Notes: a model not told the origin generated them from the letters alone. A DNA stretch of 64,000 bases from an uncultured Cocleimonas sp. (GCF_947495625.1 NZ_CANLZW010000003.1:62001-126000), one strand, 5' to 3'; positions 1 to 9,447 are shown, counted from the first letter of the stretch. A program made the numbers and translations.

Positions 1-1220
1 TGACGCCAGATAAGCTCGTATAGCTTTTTCGCATCATCACCCATGTCTTTTAAGTCACTCATCATGACTTTTACATCAGACGGACGAATCGCCTCATGGG
101 CCTCTTGTGCGCCACTCTTGGCACCGTAATGATTTGGCGCTTCAGGTAGGTATTCTTTACCGTATTTTTTGCCGATGTATTCGCGCACACTTTCCAGTGC
201 ATCTTTACTCAAATTGGTTGAGTCGGTACGCATATAGGTGATGTAGCCACCTTCGTAAAGGCGTTGAGCTAAGCCCATGGTGCGTTTTACGCCATAGCCA
301 AATCGAGTACTTGCAGCTTGCTGCAACGTTGATGTAATAAAAGGTGCTTTGGGTTTGCTGCTAGTTGCTTTGTCTTCGCGTTTAAGTAATGAATAGTCGG
401 CATCTTTCAGTTTTGCGACGGCATCCATTGCCTGCTTTTCATTAACAGGTTTAAACGCCTCACCATTGTCTTTGGTAACTTCCATGCGCAAGGCTTCGCC
501 AGCTTTGGTAGCAAGATCAGCATGTATGTCCCAGAATTCAACAGGGTTGAATGCATTGATTTCGTGTTCTCTATCAACGATCAAACGCACAGCAACTGAC
601 TGTACTCGACCCGCAGAAAGACCACGTCCAATTTTCGACCATAATAAAGGCGAGACCATAAATCCCACAACACGGTCTAGAAAACGTCTGGCTTGTTGAG
701 CATTAACACGATCTACATCCAGTTTTGAAGGTTCTTTAAAGGCTTCCTGAATAGCTGTTTTGGTGATTTCATTAAACGTTACGCGCTCAAAGCGATCATC
801 ATCTCCGCCGATAACTTCTTTTAAATGCCAGGCAATGGCTTCTCCCTCTCTATCCAAATCGGTCGCGAGATAGACTTTATCGCCTTTGGCTGCCAATTTT
901 TGTAATTCGGCAACTACCTTCTCTTTGCCTGGGAGTATTTCGTATTGAGCTTGCCAGTCATTATCAGGGTTAATTCCCATACGACGAACAAGGTTGTCAT
1001 TATCGCGTTTCTTCTTAAAAGCCGCTTTTTTGACTTCACTCATACCTTTCGTCAGTTGGGCGAGTGTTGGTGCTTTTTTCTTTCCAGTTTGGCTTCCGCC
1101 GCCTTTTGGCAAGTCACGAATATGACCTACACTCGATTTCACAATGTATTCTTTGCCTAAGTATTTGTTGATGGTTTTCGCCTTTGCTGGCGACTCCACA
1201 ATGACTAGTGATCTGCCCAT
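1..1220 (-). CDS. topA: DNA topoisomerase I, N-terminal part (cut by window start)
   Basis: Type IA topoisomerase that relaxes negatively supercoiled DNA through a 5'-phosphotyrosine intermediate. About 406 N-terminal residues are visible. The start reads [20 protein letters not shown], the Toprim acidic motif is [12 protein letters not shown], and the active-site motif [13 protein letters not shown] places the catalytic Tyr near residue 329. The lysine-rich loop after GHIRDLP resembles the one in the E. coli enzyme. The start ATG (complement of 1218-1220) is the family start. The gene lies downstream of smg and dprA on the same strand, a common gammaproteobacterial arrangement. The C-terminal zinc-finger part lies outside the window. 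Confidence 0.97.
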   Translation of the reverse strand, partial: MGRSLVIVESPAKAKTINKYLGKEYIVKSSVGHIRDLPKGGGSQTGKKKAPTLAQLTKGMSEVKKAAFKKKRDNDNLVRRMGINPDNDWQAQYEILPGKEKVVAELQKLAAKGDKVYLATDLDREGEAIAWHLKEVIGGDDDRFERVTFNEITKTAIQEAFKEPSKLDVDRVNAQQARRFLDRVVGFMVSPLLWSKIGRGLSAGRVQSVAVRLIVDREHEINAFNPVEFWDIHADLATKAGEALRMEVTKDNGEAFKPVNEKQAMDAVAKLKDADYSLLKREDKATSSKPKAPFITSTLQQAASTRFGYGVKRTMGLAQRLYEGGYITYMRTDSTNLSKDALESVREYIGKKYGKEYLPEAPNHYGAKSGAQEAHEAIRPSDVKVMMSDLKDMGDDAKKLYELIWR

Positions 1221-1469
1221 AATACGTTATATCGTGCCTTATTAAATGTCTGTGAAATGATTAAAAATCGATATTTTAATCGGGATCTTGTTGGGAAATT
1301 GGTGGCAACAATACACTGGAATGTTCATTTTAGTAAAGGATGAAATTTTTCTAATTAGCGATTTAGTGCGAAATATAGGCATTTTTGAGAGCCTTAGATG
1401 TAATCTAAATTAAATACTATAAAGCTAAATTTAATGACAAATAAAAATCACTGAGGTTCACGATTCTTC

Positions 1470-1498
1470 AAAAAAGTGCTCAAAAGTAGGGGGGTGAC
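1470..1498 (+). repeat. G-rich intergenic element, copy 1
   Basis: A6, then GTGCTC, then AAAAGTAGGGGGGTGAC. It lies between smg and topA, both on the minus strand, so it is antisense to the flanking genes. AAAAGT on the left of the G-run can pair with ACTTTT just after it, a 6-bp inverted repeat. Belongs to the 13-copy intergenic family of this window. Confidence 0.93.
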
Positions 1499-1551
1499 TT
1501 TTCGTTTAAAGAGCAAAGAATTGATAGAATTTCGTTTACGTCAAAAATGAG

Positions 1552-1575
1552 AAATGGCCCTAAAAAGGACCATTT
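1552..1575 (-). terminator. hairpin downstream of smg, possible terminator
   Basis: AAATGGCCC, loop taaaaa, GGACCATTT: nine base pairs with one internal mismatch. It lies about 40 bp after the smg stop on the minus strand. The T-rich tail on that strand is interrupted (TTTCTCATTTTT), so termination is plausible but not strong. Confidence 0.45.
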
Positions 1576-1614
1576 TTAAATCTGTTTGTATTGTTAGCAG
1601 TGTTAAATCATAAA

Positions 1615-2085
1615 TTAATGATAAACGGGGGATTCTTCTCCAAGTGCCACGTCATCCATCCAGATGTATTCAGCTTCAGTGTCTGGCTGGTTGAGTAATA
1701 GCATCAAAATCACCCACTTAAGGCGATTAATATCAAATTCCTTATCGCCTAACGTTAAAATACGATCGACCGTGCGTTCAAACATCTCAGAACTTAGAAC
1801 ACCTGTCTGGCGAAGAGAGAACATATAGTTCTGACATTCCTGATCTAGCCAACGTGCTTCGTATTTTGAAAATTGACGAATTGATTGTGCTTTAGGCTCT
1901 GAAATATAAATTTTGTCATCATCAGCAAGACTTTCTAGCCAATCAAATGCTTTAGTAATTCTGGTCTTGGGGAAACCAGCATCTTTAAGTTCACCATGAA
2001 GAATATCTCTATTTTGAGCGACATCTTCAGCTTCAGCAAAGTTATCAAAAAGGTAAAAAAGTACATCCAATGTATTTTCTTTCAT
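1615..2085 (-). CDS. smg: Smg family protein (DUF494)
   Basis: Conserved protein of unknown biochemical role, nearly always located by dprA and topA. The call rests on MKENTLDVLFYLFDNF at the N-terminus and the C-terminal block FDINRLKWVILMLLLNQP, which match Smg along its length. I start it at the ATG complementary to 2083-2085, giving 157 residues, the length of E. coli Smg. The frame stays open upstream to 2241, but that extension has no family similarity and is rich in Ile/Phe/Tyr. The ribosome binding site is weak. Confidence 0.88.
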   Translation of the reverse strand: MKENTLDVLFYLFDNFAEAEDVAQNRDILHGELKDAGFPKTRITKAFDWLESLADDDKIYISEPKAQSIRQFSKYEARWLDQECQNYMFSLRQTGVLSSEMFERTVDRILTLGDKEFDINRLKWVILMLLLNQPDTEAEYIWMDDVALGEESPVYH

Positions 2086-2313
2086 GTGTTTTGGGGTCTC
2101 TAATTTGCTATCAGAAAATGCTTCTTTACGGGGAGAGAAGTTTTTTTCTAAATTATCTTGTAGGTTTATACAAGATCGTATTATTAGAGGAATTTTATAG
2201 TAAATGAAGGTGAATGTCACCTGAACAAGTCTGATTGACATGGTTAAACTGACAGCTGGTTGTTATGACAGCTTGATCTTGGCTTGCTTGGCTATTCGTT
2301 AGTTATTCTTCTG

Positions 2314-3525
2314 TTACTTAAGCCGGGTGTAAGTTCCACCACCATTTGATGCAATCTGGTTTTGTAATTCCAGCATTAATAGAGATGCTGATAGCGAGGC
2401 CGTATCGATTCCTGTTCTGACCACTAATTGATCAATCGAGATGGGGTCGAAGCCCATTTCTTGCAAAATGATTTGTTGGTCGTCGTCTGTATGTGTATTT
2501 TGTTTCGAATCAATGGCTTGGTTTTCAGTGTTGGGTTTGCTACTTGCCGAACCTGCTCCGAACGCTTCTTTATTATCGGTAGATTTTTCATTAGCACTAC
2601 TGCTTGAAACCTGTTGATCGCTTAACAGTGAGTTGAGGTCAATGACACTCGCCATTTCTTCCATAATATCTTGTGCGGTTTCCACTAGCTTTGCCCCTTG
2701 CCTGATAAGTTGATGGCAGCCGCGCGCAAGTGGGTTGTGAATGGATCCGGGAATGGCAAAAACTTCTCGATTTTGCTCCATCGACAAGCGTGCCGTAATC
2801 AATGAGCCGCTTTTCTGGGCAGCTTCAACCACAAGCGTGCCGTAACTTAACCCACTAATAATCCGGTTTCGGCGCGGGAAGTTGCTGGATGCAGGTTGTG
2901 TGCCGATCGGAAATTCGGTCACTATTGCGCCGTTATCCGCAATTTTATGTGCCATCTCTCGATGTTTGGCTGGATATACTCTATCGATGCCAGTAGCGAT
3001 AACCGCTATTGTGGGTGCTTTTACTTCCAATGCTCCAGTATGCGCAGAGCCATCGATGCCCATTGCTAAGCCGCTTGTAATACAAAAGCCTGTTTGACCT
3101 AAGTGTTTGGCGAACTCATAAGCGTTGTTTGTCCCGCCTTGAGTAGGATTACGACTTCCTACGATAGCTATTTGAGGGTCTTTAAGTAATGAAAGCTGAC
3201 CGTGAACATACAATAAAGGTGGTGGGTCACTGATGCGTTTTAATAACTCAGGGTACTCTTCGCATAGAATGGTAATGATATGGTGGTCATCAGCTGCATT
3301 TAGCCACTCGATATCTGGAGTGGCCATCTCTTGATCCTTTTTAGCATCAAGAATGGCATGTGCCAGTTTTTCTGAGATACCTGCCTGGGTAAGTGTAGAC
3401 ATATTGGATGAAAATACAGAAACGGGGTCACCAATATTGTTTAAAAGCTTTTGAAAGCTTTTTGAGCCGACTCCAGATACCCGCCATAACGCTATCCAGG
3501 ATTGTAATTCATCTTCTGTTTTCAT
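2314..3525 (-). CDS. dprA: DNA processing protein DprA
   Basis: Loads RecA on single-stranded DNA taken up during natural transformation. Visible parts are an N-terminal helix-hairpin-helix region (IALWRVSGVGSKSFQKLL), a Rossmann-like core with GSRNPTQGG and SGLAMGIDGSAHTGAL, and the conserved FPRRNRIISGLS. A low-complexity Ser/Asn/Lys linker spans roughly residues 305-345, and a C-terminal winged-helix domain follows. At 403 residues it is a normal long-form DprA. It lies between lysM (upstream on the minus strand) and smg. Its presence makes natural transformation possible but does not show it. Confidence 0.96.
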   Translation of the reverse strand: MKTEDELQSWIALWRVSGVGSKSFQKLLNNIGDPVSVFSSNMSTLTQAGISEKLAHAILDAKKDQEMATPDIEWLNAADDHHIITILCEEYPELLKRISDPPPLLYVHGQLSLLKDPQIAIVGSRNPTQGGTNNAYEFAKHLGQTGFCITSGLAMGIDGSAHTGALEVKAPTIAVIATGIDRVYPAKHREMAHKIADNGAIVTEFPIGTQPASSNFPRRNRIISGLSYGTLVVEAAQKSGSLITARLSMEQNREVFAIPGSIHNPLARGCHQLIRQGAKLVETAQDIMEEMASVIDLNSLLSDQQVSSSSANEKSTDNKEAFGAGSASSKPNTENQAIDSKQNTHTDDDQQIILQEMGFDPISIDQLVVRTGIDTASLSASLLMLELQNQIASNGGGTYTRLK

Positions 3526-3560
3526 CAGGTTTTAGATTGACCAAAAATGTTAAGACATTA

Positions 3561-3592
3561 AAAAGGACCCAGTATAAATCATACATGGGCCC
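3561..3592 (-). terminator. rho-independent terminator of the lysM gene
   Basis: On the minus strand GGGCCCAtGTAT...ATACTGGGTCC forms a long imperfect stem, followed directly by TTTTTAATG. It lies just past the stop of the LysM gene at 3628, separating it from dprA. Confidence 0.75.
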
Positions 3593-3627
3593 TAAATGAT
3601 GTTTAATATTAAGAGTTAACAGTAATG

Positions 3628-4854
3628 TTATGGGTTACCTATCTTATATCCATTTTTAACTTCATGAGTTGAATGGGTAATTACCGCGTAACTAATATCG
3701 TTTAATACTTTGTAAACAATTGCTGTTGCAGAACGTGAAGGCGGTATTCCTACCTTCGCTGCTTTTACAGGCTCATAGAATTTCTTGCCTGTTTTTAAAG
3801 CGATAGGGTCATCAACCATCTTTCCTGGTGAATATACGCCTAAGGTATAACCTTCTTTAATTCCGCTTCGAGCGCCTTTGTTAATGGTGATAACTTGTGT
3901 TTGACCCGAAATCATTTCTGCATCGAATAAAGAAATAATGCTTCCGCGAACTTTGTGAGTAGGGATAATGATTGGTTTATTTAGTGTATGTGTATGATCT
4001 TCTATATACATCAGGCGATCACCACGTCTGATTTCACGTTTTGATTCTACCACTTGTGCGGTTGCCACTTCGGTATTCATAGCGAGTTTTTCAACGTTTA
4101 GGAAACCTGTGTAAACCACTTCACGCCCAAAACTTCTCTGGGTTTCAGGGTCTGAAATCACTTCACCTACATTGAAAATCGCGTATTCGCCACCCGCTTT
4201 TCTATCTTTTAGATTCTTAACGTAAACCGTTTGACCTTCTTCAATTAACAAGTTTGCATCACGTGCATCAACGATATAAGGCGCATTTTTTATGGTGTCT
4301 TCATCAACTACTTTTGGCCACACTAAAAATGGTGCCAGAGTAGATATTGGCTCACCATCGCCAGTTCGCTCAATACGCATTTGAGGAATGAGTTTCTCTA
4401 CTATCGATCCGTCAGACATTTTTACATTTCTATTGCCTTGGTAAATAAATAGTACGTCACCAGGGTAGATTAGATGTGGGTTTCTTACTTTTTGGTTTTT
4501 GTCCCAAACTTCAGGCCAATAAGCCGGATTTTGCAAGAATTTGTTTGAAATCCCCCACAAAGTATCACCTTTTTTAACCACATAACGCTTAGGCGCGTTG
4601 TGTTTAAACTTAGCTTTAGTGACTATTCGTGCAATTTTAGGGCTGTAGCCTGCAGTTTTTGACTTGGCTAATGGCGCTCCGTAGTAACTATCGTAAGGGT
4701 CATGCGCATGCGAGGAGGAAGCAGCAGGTTTTGCCTGAGATGCACCTTGGTAGCCATCTAAGCCACTACAACCACTTAGTAAAGACAGAGAGAGTGCAGA
4801 TACCGATAACGTTAACACTGGAAGACGCGTTAAATTTAGGAAATTAAAAGACAT
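3628..4854 (-). CDS. LysM-domain lipoprotein
   Basis: Envelope protein of 408 residues that probably binds peptidoglycan. The N-terminus is a lipoprotein signal (hydrophobic stretch ending LLSGC, lipidated Cys near residue 29). A single LysM domain follows (RYVVKKGDTLWGISNKFLQ to YPGDVLFIYQ, about residues 90-140). The rest is a beta-rich region with no enzyme motif that I recognise. LysM proteins at this position, divergent from def-fmt and beside dprA, are common in gammaproteobacteria. It is transcribed away from def, so 4855-5001 should hold two divergent promoters. Confidence 0.9.
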   Translation of the reverse strand: MSFNFLNLTRLPVLTLSVSALSLSLLSGCSGLDGYQGASQAKPAASSSHAHDPYDSYYGAPLAKSKTAGYSPKIARIVTKAKFKHNAPKRYVVKKGDTLWGISNKFLQNPAYWPEVWDKNQKVRNPHLIYPGDVLFIYQGNRNVKMSDGSIVEKLIPQMRIERTGDGEPISTLAPFLVWPKVVDEDTIKNAPYIVDARDANLLIEEGQTVYVKNLKDRKAGGEYAIFNVGEVISDPETQRSFGREVVYTGFLNVEKLAMNTEVATAQVVESKREIRRGDRLMYIEDHTHTLNKPIIIPTHKVRGSIISLFDAEMISGQTQVITINKGARSGIKEGYTLGVYSPGKMVDDPIALKTGKKFYEPVKAAKVGIPPSRSATAIVYKVLNDISYAVITHSTHEVKNGYKIGNP

Positions 4855-5001
4855 GAAAACCCTCTTATTTTTATTGTTTATTATTTTGGTGTCTATATGT
4901 TGTTATAAAACTATGAATTAATAATATCGTACCTCATCTATCTCATGCACTGTTTTCAGACTTACGGTATTATTAGAAAATAATTGAGATTGGACTATTT
5001 T

Positions 5002-5511
5002 ATGGCTATTTTAGATATTTTGCGTTTTCCGGATAAGCGTTTACGCACCAAAGCAGTACCAGTGACAGAAGTGACTGATGGGATTCGAGCATTTGTTGAT
5101 GATATGTTTGAAACTATGTACGAAGCGCCAGGTATCGGCCTGGCTGCAACACAGGTAAATGTACATCAACAAATAGTAGTAGTGGATGTTTCGGAAGAGA
5201 AGAATGAACCACTTTGTCTGATAAATCCGGAAATTCTGCATGGCGAAGGCGAAGAGATTTGTGAAGAAGGTTGCCTATCTGTGCCTGAATATTACGCTGA
5301 AGTAAAACGATCAGAATCTATCACGGTTAAAGCATTAGATAGAGACGGTAAGGAGTTTGAATTAAACGCTGATGGTTTATTGGCAGTTTGCATTCAACAT
5401 GAATTAGATCATCTAAAAGGTAAGTTATTTGTTGATTACTTGTCTCCTTTAAAGCAGCAACGATTACGTAAGAAATTCGAAAAGCTCGCTAAACAAGCTG
5501 CCAGCGCTTAA
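5002..5511 (+). CDS. def: peptide deformylase
   Basis: Removes the N-formyl group from nascent proteins. All three metal-site motifs are present: [13 protein letters not shown] (Cys ligand) and QHELDH (two His ligands plus catalytic Glu). The 169-residue reading starts at the ATG giving [15 protein letters not shown], which aligns with E. coli Def. A TTG 18 bp upstream is in frame but not needed. First gene of the def-fmt pair; fmt follows after 36 bp. Confidence 0.97.
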   Translation: MAILDILRFPDKRLRTKAVPVTEVTDGIRAFVDDMFETMYEAPGIGLAATQVNVHQQIVVVDVSEEKNEPLCLINPEILHGEGEEICEEGCLSVPEYYAEVKRSESITVKALDRDGKEFELNADGLLAVCIQHELDHLKGKLFVDYLSPLKQQRLRKKFEKLAKQAASA

Positions 5512-5547
5512 CAAATGCCCCAAAAGAACGTTAAAGAGTAATAAACA

Positions 5548-6477
5548 TTGAAAATCGTCTATGCAGGTACGCCTGATTTTGCAGTTCCTGCGCTTCAGTC
5601 TTTAATAAGCTCTGGGCATAAGGTCGTTGCTGTCTATACCCAACCAGATCGACCCGCTGGTAGAGGCAGAAAAGTTCAGTTCGGTCCCGTAAAGCAAGTA
5701 GCGGTTGATGCTGGAATACCTGTTGAGCAACCATTGTCCTTAAAGGATGAAGATGCGCAGCAAACACTCAGTGCTTATGATGCAGATGTAATGATCGTAG
5801 CGGCTTATGGTTTGATTTTGCCGCAGGCAGTATTAGATATGCCGCGCTATGGTTGTTTGAATATCCATGGTTCACTGTTGCCTAGATGGCGCGGTGCTGC
5901 GCCTATCCACCGCGCAATTCAAACCGGTGATACGGAAACAGGCGTCACTATCATGCAGATGGCTTTGGGGCTGGATACGGGCGATATGTTACTTAAGCGC
6001 ACTTGTCCAATTACCACAGAAGATACGAGCCAGACGATTCATGATCGCCTTGCCAGTGATGGTGCCGAAGCCCTACTAAAAGCTTTGGATCTCATCGAAA
6101 AAGATGAACTAGAACCTGTGATTCAAGATGATGCTTTAACGACTTATGCTGAAAAGCTCAATAAAGCGGAAGCCGAGATAGATTGGAGTCAGTCAGCGAA
6201 AGATATTGATTTAAAGATACGCGCATTTAATCCATGGCCAGTAGCTTTTACTCTATTGAATGGTAAGCCTCTTCGAATCTATATGTCGAAAGTAGTGGAA
6301 GAAAATAGCGACCAGAAACCAGGCACAGTAATCTCTGAATCTTCAGAAGGCATTGTCATTGCTACAGGGGATGGTGTTTTATCATTCTCACGTTTACAGT
6401 TGCCAGGTAAAAAAGCGATGGATGTAAAGGATTTTATCAATGGCCAATCGCTAATGGGAAATGTATTTCCCTCATAA
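5548..6477 (+). CDS. fmt: methionyl-tRNA formyltransferase
   Basis: Formylates initiator Met-tRNA from 10-formyl-tetrahydrofolate; functional partner of def just upstream. The N-terminal domain reads MKIVYAGTPDFAVPAL, with the folate-site block NIHGSLLPRWRGAAPIHRAI and the catalytic Asp in GLDTGDML. A C-terminal OB-like domain binds the tRNA (IRAFNPWPVAF). At 309 residues it is the usual length. The start codon is TTG (5548-5550) behind AAAGAG. The nearest downstream ATG would remove the nucleotide-fold strand, so TTG is required. Confidence 0.96.
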   Translation: MKIVYAGTPDFAVPALQSLISSGHKVVAVYTQPDRPAGRGRKVQFGPVKQVAVDAGIPVEQPLSLKDEDAQQTLSAYDADVMIVAAYGLILPQAVLDMPRYGCLNIHGSLLPRWRGAAPIHRAIQTGDTETGVTIMQMALGLDTGDMLLKRTCPITTEDTSQTIHDRLASDGAEALLKALDLIEKDELEPVIQDDALTTYAEKLNKAEAEIDWSQSAKDIDLKIRAFNPWPVAFTLLNGKPLRIYMSKVVEENSDQKPGTVISESSEGIVIATGDGVLSFSRLQLPGKKAMDVKDFINGQSLMGNVFPS

Positions 6478-6538
6478 TGCGCGCCACTATAAATAGATTA
6501 AAAGATTCATCAGAGCATTCATCAAAAGATTCAATATT

Positions 6539-6567
6539 AAAAAAGTGCCTGAAAGTAGGGGGGTGTC
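6539..6567 (+). repeat. G-rich intergenic element, copy 2
   Basis: A6 GTGCCTG then AAAGTAGGGGGGTGTC. It separates fmt from rsmB, both on the plus strand. In many gammaproteobacteria these two genes are adjacent in one operon, so the element sits at a junction that is often uninterrupted. Belongs to the GTGT 3'-end subgroup. Confidence 0.93.
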
Positions 6568-6643
6568 ATTGCTTAATGATGAGTGCTCTAATGCTTGAAA
6601 AGCGTTTAATTCACGATAGTCACTCAATAAAATCACTCTAACT

Positions 6644-7942
6644 ATGCAGAAAAATAACAATAAGCAGGCTGTTAACCCAAGAGTTGCTGCAGCCCGAATC
6701 CTTCAATCTGTTATTTATAACGGAGAATCCTTAAGCACTGCTCTGTCTGATAATGATAGCCCAATGGTTAGCGATCTTTGTTATGGAAGTTTGCGTTGGC
6801 ACGAACCATTGTCTGCGCTTATCAGCATTCTTATGAGTAAATCCTTAAAGAAGAAAGATAAGGATGTAGAGTGTTTGATCCGTGTTGGTTTGTATCAAAT
6901 TATTTACCAGAAAACTCCCGACCATGCGGCTGTGGGTGAAACCGTAAGTGCGCTCAAAGGTCTGAAGAAGCCTTGGGCTAAAAATTTGGTAAATGCCGTT
7001 TTAAGGAATTTCTTACGGGGGCAAGTAAAACTTCAAAAAGAAATGCTAGCTGAAGAACCAGCCAAATATGCTTTTCCGCAATGGTTAATAGATCGTATTA
7101 GAAAAGCATGGCCCGATAATTGGGAAGAAATCTTAGAGCAGTCTAATTTACGTTCTCCAATGACGCTTAGGGTTAATCTGAATCATCAAACCCGAGATGC
7201 GTATTTGCAACAACTTAATGATGCTGAGATAGCTGCTGAGCCTTTGGAAGGCGTATCCACTGCAGTAAAGCTGACTAAACCTCAAAATGTAAAAGACCTT
7301 CCCGGTTTCTCTGAAGGGTCTTCATCAGTACAGGATGGCGCAGCGCAACTTGCTGGTATCTTGTTAGATTGCAAAGAAGGCATGCAGGTACTTGATGCGT
7401 GTGCAGCACCCGGTGGCAAAACAGGGCATATTCTTGAATCTGCTGAGAAACTGAAAGTGATCGCTATTGATAATAGTGAAACACGCATGAAACGGGTCAG
7501 TGAAAACCTTGAGCGATTGAACCTAAAAGCTAATTTAGTCGTAGCAGATGCATTGGATACTGAGGCTTATGCCAAAGATATTCTGTTTGACCGGATTTTA
7601 TTGGACGCGCCTTGTTCTGCCACAGGCGTTATAAGAAGGCGCCCTGATATCAAGGTGTTACGTAGAAACAGCGATATTGCCGAGTTACAAAAACTTCAGG
7701 CGGCAATGCTTCAAGCACTCTGGGAAAAACTAAAGCCAGGTGGGCTATTTCTTTATGCTACCTGTTCAATTTTACCTGAAGAGAACGAAGATCAAATCCG
7801 CTCATTTTTAGACAATAATGCTGATGCCGAAATAGTTGTGATAGATTCTTCTGAGTCCTTGGGTAAGCAGATTTTTCCCGGGGATAATTCAATGGATGGC
7901 TTTTATTACGCCAAAATCCAGAAAACAAATAACAGCAATTAA
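6644..7942 (+). CDS. rsmB: 16S rRNA (cytosine-967-C5)-methyltransferase RsmB
   Basis: Methylates C967 of 16S rRNA using S-adenosylmethionine. An N-terminal NusB-like RNA-binding domain covers about residues 10-145. The Rossmann methyltransferase domain carries DACAAPGGKTGHILE (cofactor loop), LLDAPCSATGVIRRRPD and YATCSILPEEN, which hold the two conserved Cys residues. The 432-residue length is normal. The common gene order def-fmt-rsmB-trkA is kept only in part: trkA is 5.7 kb further on, behind an unrecognised gene and the ntrYX genes. Confidence 0.96.
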   Translation: MQKNNNKQAVNPRVAAARILQSVIYNGESLSTALSDNDSPMVSDLCYGSLRWHEPLSALISILMSKSLKKKDKDVECLIRVGLYQIIYQKTPDHAAVGETVSALKGLKKPWAKNLVNAVLRNFLRGQVKLQKEMLAEEPAKYAFPQWLIDRIRKAWPDNWEEILEQSNLRSPMTLRVNLNHQTRDAYLQQLNDAEIAAEPLEGVSTAVKLTKPQNVKDLPGFSEGSSSVQDGAAQLAGILLDCKEGMQVLDACAAPGGKTGHILESAEKLKVIAIDNSETRMKRVSENLERLNLKANLVVADALDTEAYAKDILFDRILLDAPCSATGVIRRRPDIKVLRRNSDIAELQKLQAAMLQALWEKLKPGGLFLYATCSILPEENEDQIRSFLDNNADAEIVVIDSSESLGKQIFPGDNSMDGFYYAKIQKTNNSN

Positions 7943-8312
7943 TTTAAGTACCTCTCAGCCTTTCACCGTATGGCTTTGCGCCCATAATCTATGTTTCTAG
8001 CTAATATTCATCGTTCAAATCACTTGTGCGCAATACATATATTATTTAGTATGAAATCATAATAATCAGTATTTTTTGCTGATTATTATGATTACCAAAA
8101 AAGAAATATGAACCATAAATGGCTCAACGGATTGACCTTTTATGCGTCTTCTTAGTCACTTTCTGAAGATTTTGGTGATGATAATCTTTCGGGAAAATAT
8201 ACATATTTCATGCCCTAAGGATAAATTTCCAAACCCCCAATTCAGTTATTGATTGAGCATATTTCTTTGCAAAACGTTTGCTCTTACTAACTTAATATTA
8301 AGGAGATTAATC
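7943..8312. other. 370-bp intergenic stretch downstream of rsmB
   Basis: Carries the long AT-rich hairpin at 8055-8093 and the strong ribosome binding site of the next gene (AGGAG at 8301-8305). Apart from these I see no conserved structure and no credible small gene. Confidence 0.6.
8055..8093. terminator. 15-bp perfect AT-rich hairpin, rsmB terminator or operator
   Basis: AATCATAATAATCAG, a 9-nt T-rich loop, CTGATTATTATGATT: a 15-bp perfect inverted repeat. It lies 113 bp after the rsmB stop and 220 bp before the next start. It has no GC-rich stem base and no following T-run, so it is not a textbook terminator. A dyad of this kind could equally be a protein-binding site. Confidence 0.55.
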
Positions 8313-9233
8313 ATGGATCAGATTAGACAAAACGCAGTGAAAGAAATGATAGCGAGTGTCGGTGAAACTAAGTGGAACGAAAATATGGAGTTCCTCCAAG
8401 TCCTGATTTCATCTGTCAAAAATCATAAAATAAATCAACATCCAATTGTTTCTGCAATGAATGCTTGTGAATATTCATTGCAGGAAATGCAGACCATGCA
8501 CATGGAATACCGTGCAATTGTGCATATCTTTACCGATGCCTTGTTGATGGCTCAGTACCAATCTAAAAAAGTAGAAAATGTAATGAAGCCGGGTAGTAAA
8601 GCCTATGCGCGCTTTTTATTGACACTAAATACTTTGGATGAATTTGGTTTTCATTACAAAATTGGCGAGCCTTGTTATTTCCAGGGTACACCTCAAAGAT
8701 CTCATTTGATTCTATTTGAAGAGTTGATGACAGATATGAGCATTACCGATGAAGATAGACAGGAGTTTGTCCCTTCGCCAGTTACTCAAAAGTTAAAAGA
8801 ATGCTTTTTGGCTGCGTATGATGATTATCCACTACTTCTAACACTGCTAGCCATCGCTGAAGAAATTGTCATGATATTCAGTCCAGTAATGCGTTTGAAC
8901 ACTGGCGCATTAGGAATTCCTGTTCAGGAAGGCTATTACCAGGTGCATGGAGTTTCAGAAGATGAGGAAAATGATGCCTGTGATGATTTTCATCAAAATG
9001 ATCTTTGGTTGATTTTAGCGCAAGGTGCAGGCGGTTATGATCAGTCTGATTTATTGCAGAACTCCCTAAATTTCATTGATCTATGGGAAGACTTCTGGTC
9101 TCAGGATTTTTCTAAAAATAAAATCAAGTCCATGCAAAAAATTGCACCTCAAGAAACGGCTATTCATGAAAATATGGAAGAGCAAGTTTCAGAACAAATT
9201 TCAGAAAAAGAAAAAGAATTAGCTGTTAGTTAA
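8313..9233 (+). CDS. unrecognised 306-residue protein, possibly heme-oxygenase-like fold
   Basis: I do not recognise this gene with certainty. It is a soluble, mostly helical, acidic protein without signal peptide or membrane segment. The start is the ATG at 8313, seven bases after AGGAG; an in-frame ATG at 8253 has no such site. The stretch GYYQVHGVSEDEENDACDDF followed by H is reminiscent of the H...D/E...H signature in heme-oxygenase-like diiron enzymes, and earlier Glu/His residues (MEYRAIVHIF, AEEIVMIF) could supply the other ligands. That is inference from motif spacing only. The last 40 residues are a Glu/Lys-rich tail. It stands alone: a hairpin terminator and a G-rich element follow it. 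Confidence 0.5.
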   Translation: MDQIRQNAVKEMIASVGETKWNENMEFLQVLISSVKNHKINQHPIVSAMNACEYSLQEMQTMHMEYRAIVHIFTDALLMAQYQSKKVENVMKPGSKAYARFLLTLNTLDEFGFHYKIGEPCYFQGTPQRSHLILFEELMTDMSITDEDRQEFVPSPVTQKLKECFLAAYDDYPLLLTLLAIAEEIVMIFSPVMRLNTGALGIPVQEGYYQVHGVSEDEENDACDDFHQNDLWLILAQGAGGYDQSDLLQNSLNFIDLWEDFWSQDFSKNKIKSMQKIAPQETAIHENMEEQVSEQISEKEKELAVS

Positions 9234-9298
9234 TCTAAAAAGCATATTCTTACAGGCTAGATCACGTATTTTGTGAACTTTTAGTCTGCTTATAGTCT

Positions 9299-9330
9299 TA
9301 ATAAAGGTAGGTTTATGCCTACCTTTATTA
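9299..9330 (+). terminator. hairpin terminator after the gene ending at 9233
   Basis: TAATAAAGGTAGG, loop tttatg, CCTACCTTTATTA: a perfect 13-bp stem, 66 bp after the stop codon. The descending arm carries CTTTATTA rather than a pure T-run, so efficiency is uncertain. It separates the single gene from the ntrYX-trk operon. Confidence 0.65.
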
Positions 9331-9354
9331 ACTATTATCAGCATAATGAATAGT

Positions 9355-9382
9355 AAAAAAGCCCCTTAAAGTAGGGGGGTGT
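9355..9382 (+). repeat. G-rich intergenic element, copy 3
   Basis: A6 GCCCCTT then AAAGTAGGGGGGTGT. It lies directly upstream of the DUF4390-ntrYX-trkAH operon; copy 4 lies directly downstream, so the two bracket the six-gene unit. CCCCT and AGGGG flank TAAAGT and could form a 5-bp hairpin. Confidence 0.93.
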
Positions 9383-9447
9383 ATTAATCTTTCGATTTAT
9401 ATCAGCCAGCTGATTACAACGATTATCATTAGTGGTAAAATTGCAAC

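Larger units (their letters stand above)
1221..1614. other. 394-bp intergenic stretch between smg and topA
   Basis: Holds no convincing gene. It contains one copy of the G-rich intergenic element (1470-1498) and a hairpin just downstream of smg (1552-1575). The rest is AT-rich and presumably carries the topA promoter reading leftward, but no clear -35/-10 pair stands out. Confidence 0.7.

Noticed and set aside
2086-2241. N-terminal extension of Smg
   Set aside because: The extra 52 residues have no similarity to the family and an unlikely composition; the internal ATG gives the family length.
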